From Candidatus Dormiibacterota bacterium (lineage in GTDB: Bacteria > Chloroflexota > Dormibacteria > UBA8260 > Bog-877): 14,285 nucleotides of DNA. The stretch is taken from NCBI GenBank assembly GCA_003164475.1, contig PLTL01000378.1, forward strand, positions 1-14,285, in the 5' to 3' direction. The notes beneath the pieces were generated by a model. The model saw only the letters and a program-made list of their open reading frames with translations, made no database searches and was not told the DNA's origin. Of the stretch, positions 12,005 through 14,285 are shown in pieces (within the stretch, counting starts at the first letter, position 1; each line of letters begins with the position of its first letter). A program made the position numbers and the translations under genes.

Positions 12005-13046
12005 TCCAGCCACCCTCCGGAGGATAGAGCACAACCTTGCCCACCTCGCCGGAGCCGGCCAGCTCGGCGGCACGCTCGAAGTCGCGCAGCGACAGCCGGT
12101 GGGTGAGGATGGGGCTGACGTCAACCCGGCCCGAGCTGAGGTAGGCGCCGGTCTGGTCCCAGGTCTCGAACTGCCGCCGGCCGGTCACCCCGTAGAGGGT
12201 GATACCCCGCATCACCACCTGGCTGGGGAGGTCCAGGGTCACCGATCCGTCACCGATCCCCAGAAGGCTGATCCACCCCCCGGGACGGAGCGACGCCACC
12301 GCCGCCTGGGTAACCCCCGGGTGCCCCGACATCTCCAGGACCACGTCGGCCTCCCCCCCGCAGGCGGCCCTGATCGCGGCGTCCAGATTCCCGACGACCG
12401 AGTCGTCGATCAGCCGGTCCGCCCCCATCCGCTCGGCGATCGCCAGGCGCGCTTGGACCCGGTCCAGCGCCACCACCCGGGCCGCCCCCTCGGCCCGCGC
12501 GATCCCCACCGCCGCGCACCCGATGGGACCGCAGCCGGTCACCAGCACCACCTGGTCCCGGAGCTTGCCCTGGGCGGCGGCGTGGACCGCATTCCCCATG
12601 GGCTCCTGGAAGGCCACCACCGCGGGCTCCAGCGAGCTAGGGGCCACCCGGCAGTTGCGGGCGGGGACGACCACCCGCTCGGCGAAGACCCCGTCCACGT
12701 CGACGCCCAGGATTTGGGTGTTCTCGCAGACGTGGAAGTCGCCGCGCCGGCACTGGGGGCAGGTGAGGTCGACCACGTGGCTCTCCACCCCCACCAGCTG
12801 GCCCACCTTGGGACTCTCCACACCCTCGCCCACGGCCAGCACCAGCCCGGCCATCTCGTGGCCGATCACCCGGGGCGGCCTGACCCTGGCCGCGGCCCAG
12901 GGGTTCCAGTTCAGAATGTGGAGGTCGGTGCCGCAGATGCCTGCCGCCACCACTTGCAGGAGCGCCTCGCCAGCGTTGGGTTGGCGTTCCCCGACCGTCG
13001 CCCAGACCGCCCCCGGGCCAGGACCCGGCTTGACCACTGCTTTCAA
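11997..13046 (-). CDS. tdh: L-threonine 3-dehydrogenase (zinc-dependent MDR family)
   Basis: 349 residues from TTG 13046. This start is chosen over GTG 13070 because AAGGAGG (13062-13056) lies 9 nt before it and homologues begin M-K-A-(L/V)-V-K. TDH oxidises L-threonine with NAD+ to 2-amino-3-oxobutyrate, the substrate of Kbl. Catalytic zinc: C38-GTDLH (C38 to H43) and GHE (H63, E64). Structural-zinc lobe: C96-P-Q-C99-R-R-G-D-F-H-V-C107, but the first of the usual four cysteines is aspartate (D93). The nucleotide fold shows VTGCGPIG, with an Asp following the second strand (VVALDRVQAR), which favours NAD. Other polyol/alcohol MDR enzymes are close relatives, but the tdh-kbl pair settles the call. 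It heads a tdh-kbl-sigma-membrane protein unit. Confidence 0.92.
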   Translation of the reverse strand: MKAVVKPGPGPGAVWATVGERQPNAGEALLQVVAAGICGTDLHILNWNPWAAARVRPPRVIGHEMAGLVLAVGEGVESPKVGQLVGVESHVVDLTCPQCRRGDFHVCENTQILGVDVDGVFAERVVVPARNCRVAPSSLEPAVVAFQEPMGNAVHAAAQGKLRDQVVLVTGCGPIGCAAVGIARAEGAARVVALDRVQARLAIAERMGADRLIDDSVVGNLDAAIRAACGGEADVVLEMSGHPGVTQAAVASLRPGGWISLLGIGDGSVTLDLPSQVVMRGITLYGVTGRRQFETWDQTGAYLSSGRVDVSPILTHRLSLRDFERAAELAGSGEVGKVVLYPPEGGWND

Positions 13047-13055
13047 CGCTGAGCG

Positions 13056-13062
13056 CCTCCTT
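13056..13062 (-). promoter_or_regulatory. Ribosome binding site that fixes the tdh start at TTG
   Basis: AAGGAGG on the minus strand, 9 nt before TTG 13046. The competing GTG at 13070 lies upstream of this site, which would then fall inside the coding region. Confidence 0.75.
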
Positions 13063-13067
13063 GGGCC

Positions 13068-13082
13068 CACCCGGACCGGGTG
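13068..13082. promoter_or_regulatory. 15-bp palindrome upstream of tdh (putative operator or leader hairpin)
   Basis: CACCCGG-A-CCGGGTG is an exact 7-1-7 inverted repeat 22 nt upstream of the tdh start and 5 nt before its ribosome binding site, in the region shared with the divergent RAM-domain gene. A partial copy of its core, CGGTCCGG, lies at 13122-13129. It could bind a regulator, or fold in the mRNA near the ribosome binding site. Confidence 0.4.
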
Positions 13083-13202
13083 CGGCCACGTCTAATGATG
13101 CGGCTAAGCTGGGCTCTCCCGCGGTCCGGGATCGGATATGGTGAGGAATAGGCAGAGGTCGGCCGGGCGGAACCGAAACTGGCGCTTGAGGGAGGGTCCA
13201 CG

Positions 13203-13433
13203 ATGGTGCACGCGTACATCTTGATGACGCTTGAGCCGGGCAAGGCCATGGATGTGGTCCACGAGATGCGCAAGGAGAAGGGGGTCACCCAGGTCGACGC
13301 CATCACCGGAGAGTACGACGCGATCGCTCAGATCGAGGCCGAGGACGTGAAGGGGGTGGGCGCCCTGGTCGTGGACCGGCTCCACCGCTTCAACGGGGTG
13401 CTCCGCACCGTCACCTGCCTGGCAGTGGAGTAG
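13203..13433 (+). CDS. Stand-alone Lrp/AsnC ligand-binding (RAM) domain protein
   Basis: 76 residues, ATG 13203 with GGAGGG 6 nt upstream. The sequence is one RAM/AsnC_trans_reg domain: beta strand VHAYILMTLEPG, helix KAMDVVHEMRKEKGV, strand TQVDAITGEYDAIAQIEAED with the family's conserved T-G-x-Y/F-D turn, helix KGVGALVVDRLHRFNGV, and a last strand LRTVTCLAV. It has the effector-binding, oligomerising half of Lrp-type regulators and lacks the DNA-binding helix-turn-helix. Known stand-alone RAM proteins form octamer- or decamer-like rings and bind amino acids; some partner with full-length Lrp proteins. It is divergent from tdh-kbl, whose E. coli counterpart is Lrp-controlled, so a threonine/glycine-sensing role is a reasonable inference. 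Confidence 0.88.
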   Translation: MVHAYILMTLEPGKAMDVVHEMRKEKGVTQVDAITGEYDAIAQIEAEDVKGVGALVVDRLHRFNGVLRTVTCLAVE

Positions 13434-13479
13434 CTGTCCGGGGCACAGGTCCAGCTGAATGGGGGGCCCCGCGGCACCC

Positions 13480-13500
13480 CTGCCGGCTCGCCTCCGGCAG
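13480..13500 (+). terminator. Hairpin downstream of the RAM-domain gene
   Basis: CTGCCGG (13480-13486) pairs exactly with CCGGCAG (13494-13500) around CTCGCCT, 46 nt after the RAM gene stop. There is no T-run, so termination is only suggested by position. Confidence 0.35.
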
Positions 13501-13679
13501 CACCTCGCTGACAACCAGCTGGCTCTGGCGCCGCACGGCTCGGCCGGGATGAATCCGTCCGTGGCCGCGACCAGGACCCTGGCGCGGGGCTCCAACGTGG
13601 TGGGGACCGATGCTGGTCGCGCCCGAGGCGGCGGCTGGCCACCGCCGGCCCGGCGCGGCCGAACCACGGCAAGGACCCC

Positions 13680-13726
13680 GCGAGCGCTCGCCACCTGGGC
13701 GGGACCGCTCGCCGGGGGAGCGAGCG
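13680..13726. repeat. Cluster of four GCGAGCG / CGCTCGC copies
   Basis: GCGAGCG at 13680-13686 and 13720-13726, and its reverse complement at 13685-13691 and 13706-13712. The first two form the perfect 12-bp palindrome GCGAGCGCTCGC; the last two form a 7-bp stem with a 7-nt loop. Alternative pairings between copies are possible. Confidence 0.5.
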
Positions 13727-13805
13727 CGGCCGACCTGGGTCCCCTTGAGGCTCAGAGGGGCGGGCACATCGCCACTCCCGCGAGGGGGCGAGTTGGGGGA
13801 GAATT

Positions 13806-13831
13806 GGGAGGTGGCCCTGGGGCCGCCTCCC
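13806..13831. terminator. Strong 11-bp GC hairpin, function unknown (terminator or leader structure)
   Basis: GGGAGGTGGCC (13806-13816) pairs with GGCCGCCTCCC (13821-13831) with one G-U pair and a CTGG loop. It lies 35 nt upstream of the nrdJ promoter, so it may insulate that promoter from upstream transcription. No T-run follows on either strand. Confidence 0.4.
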
Positions 13832-13865
13832 GGAAAGCGCCCCAGCAACAAGGTGGGATCGGCTC

Positions 13866-13894
13866 TTGACATTGTCGCCGCCGTCGCTCAAGAT
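13866..13894 (+). promoter_or_regulatory. Putative nrdJ promoter
   Basis: Consensus -35 TTGACA (13866-13871), 17-nt spacer, -10 CAAGAT (13889-13894), which keeps A2, A5 and T6 of TATAAT. Transcription would start near 13901, giving about a 90-nt leader before the nrdJ GTG. Confidence 0.5.
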
Positions 13895-13915
13895 ATTGCG
13901 GCTGGGACCTGCAGC

Positions 13916-13932
13916 GACCACTACATGTGGTC
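13916..13932 (+). promoter_or_regulatory. Inverted repeat in the nrdJ leader
   Basis: GACCAC (13916-13921) and GTGGTC (13927-13932) pair exactly around TACAT, about 15 nt after the expected transcription start. It may be an operator just downstream of the promoter or a leader hairpin. It does not match the NrdR-box consensus. Confidence 0.4.
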
Positions 13933-13990
13933 CAGCGGCCACCTAGCTCTCACCTCAGCATCCCACTCGTCCTGCCAGGAGGGAATTCCA

Positions 13991-14285
13991 GTGGACCGAC
14001 CTGCGAGCGTCCCCGAACCCGGCTCGGTTGCGGACTCCAGGGGCGGCCACACTCCGACTGATCGGTCTGCGCGACAGTCGCCGGCCAAGACCCGCCGGGG
14101 GGCCGGCCTGCGCATGGAGCGACACTTCACCCAGCCGGGAATGCACCCCTTCGACGCCCTCGAGTGGGAGCGCCGGACCGCCAGCATCACCAGTGAAAAG
14201 GGCGAGACCGTCTTCACCCAGGTCGACGTCGAGGTGCCCTCGTCCTGGTCCCAGCTGGCCACCAACGTGGTGGTCTCCAAGTACT
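13991..14285 (+). CDS. nrdJ: Adenosylcobalamin-dependent (class II) ribonucleotide reductase, N-terminal part
   Basis: The first 98 codons are present; the gene runs off the window. GTG 13991 follows AGGAGGG (13977-13983) by 7 nt. A disordered, Arg/Pro-rich leader of about 40 residues is followed by LRMERHFTQPGMHPFDALEW and, after ITSEKGETVF, by VDVEVPSSWSQLATNVVVSKY, the start typical of the long actinobacterial/chloroflexal NrdJ (R-x-F-T-x-PG-x-HP-x-(D/E)-x-x-x-WE-R, then P-x-x-W-S-x-x-A-x-N-(I/V)-V-x-(S/T)-KY). The enzyme converts ribonucleoside diphosphates to deoxy forms using a cobalamin-generated thiyl radical and works with or without oxygen. The active-site cysteines lie beyond the window. 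ATG 14114 is an alternative start but has no ribosome binding site. Regulation: promoter and inverted repeat just upstream; no cobalamin riboswitch seen. Confidence 0.88.
   Translation, partial: MDRPASVPEPGSVADSRGGHTPTDRSARQSPAKTRRGAGLRMERHFTQPGMHPFDALEWERRTASITSEKGETVFTQVDVEVPSSWSQLATNVVVSKY

Larger units (their letters stand above)
13434..13990. other. 557-nt noncoding region upstream of nrdJ
   Basis: No convincing gene. Long frames exist on both strands but have no ribosome binding site and biased, low-information translations. The stretch contains a hairpin near the end of the RAM gene (13480-13500), a cluster of GCGAGCG inverted repeats (13680-13726), a strong 11-bp hairpin (13806-13831), a promoter (13866-13894) and an inverted repeat (13916-13932) before nrdJ. 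I looked for RNase P RNA, SRP RNA, tmRNA and a cobalamin riboswitch and found no signature of any. Confidence 0.55.

Noticed and set aside
13459..13869. A 136-residue plus-strand frame between the RAM gene and nrdJ.
   Set aside because: No ribosome binding site, Arg/Gly/Pro/Ala-rich without structure, and it covers several hairpins. Minus-strand frames of similar length overlap it, typical of noncoding GC-rich DNA.
13740..13870. GCCACT and neighbouring G-rich segments considered as a cobalamin riboswitch before nrdJ.
   Set aside because: The ordered core (GGTGCAA-like segment, CGGTCCCGCCACTG and the AGGACACCTGCC-like 3' box) is not present.
13866..13935. NrdR box near the nrdJ promoter.
   Set aside because: The AT-rich 16-bp NrdR consensus is not matched; only a short GATATTGC and the unrelated GACCAC/GTGGTC repeat are present.
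1..14285. Defence systems, toxin-antitoxin pairs, CRISPR arrays and prophage genes.
   Set aside because: No spaced repeat array and none of the encoded proteins fits such systems; the PHP protein with unknown neighbours was considered but nothing specific supports a defence role.

Overview
The window is high-GC bacterial chromosome. Twelve proteins are confidently or plausibly assigned to known families; a few more are only described. Gene content (class II ribonucleotide reductase, membrane FeS oxidoreductase of the EtfD/FadF type, ECF sigma factor with a membrane partner), very high GC and many GTG/TTG starts suggest a soil-type Terrabacteria lineage such as Actinomycetota, Chloroflexota or Candidatus Dormibacterota. 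This placement is inference; there is no rRNA or other phylogenetic marker long enough to settle it.

Layout. (1) 1-2132 looks acquired: the C-terminal remnant of an IS110-type transposase, a perfect 12-bp hairpin, and a convergent, clearly less GC-rich gene for a secreted peptide/nickel-type ABC substrate-binding protein that has no permease or ATPase beside it but has a well-formed sigma70-type promoter and an adjacent palindrome. (2) 2379-5646, minus strand: an enoyl-CoA hydratase, a small one-helix membrane protein and a membrane-anchored two-[4Fe-4S], two-CCG-domain oxidoreductase, together fitting fatty-acid beta-oxidation with electron transfer from ETF to menaquinone. (3) 5703-6925, plus strand, divergent from (2): an unrecognised helical protein translationally overlapped with dephospho-CoA kinase (coaE). 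(4) 7120-8564, minus strand: unknown 101-aa protein, PHP-family phosphoesterase, and a one-helix protein with a Pro/Thr/Ser-rich tail. (5) 8725-9600, minus: galU. (6) 9695-13046, minus: tdh-kbl (threonine to glycine) tightly followed by an ECF sigma factor and a one-helix protein that is probably its anti-sigma partner. (7) 13203-13433, plus: a stand-alone Lrp/AsnC ligand-binding (RAM) domain, divergent from tdh. (8) 13434-13990: noncoding, rich in GC hairpins, ending in a promoter and a palindrome ahead of (9) nrdJ, cut by the window edge.

The most distinctive features are translational: NTGA stop/start overlaps using GTG, TTG and apparently CTG as starts, and several genes without a Shine-Dalgarno sequence but with a -10-like hexamer 6-8 nt before a GTG, as expected for leaderless mRNAs. 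I see no defence system, CRISPR array, prophage or biosynthetic cluster. The most testable functional idea is that threonine catabolism (tdh-kbl) is wired to an ECF sigma/anti-sigma pair in one transcription unit and possibly controlled by the divergent RAM protein.
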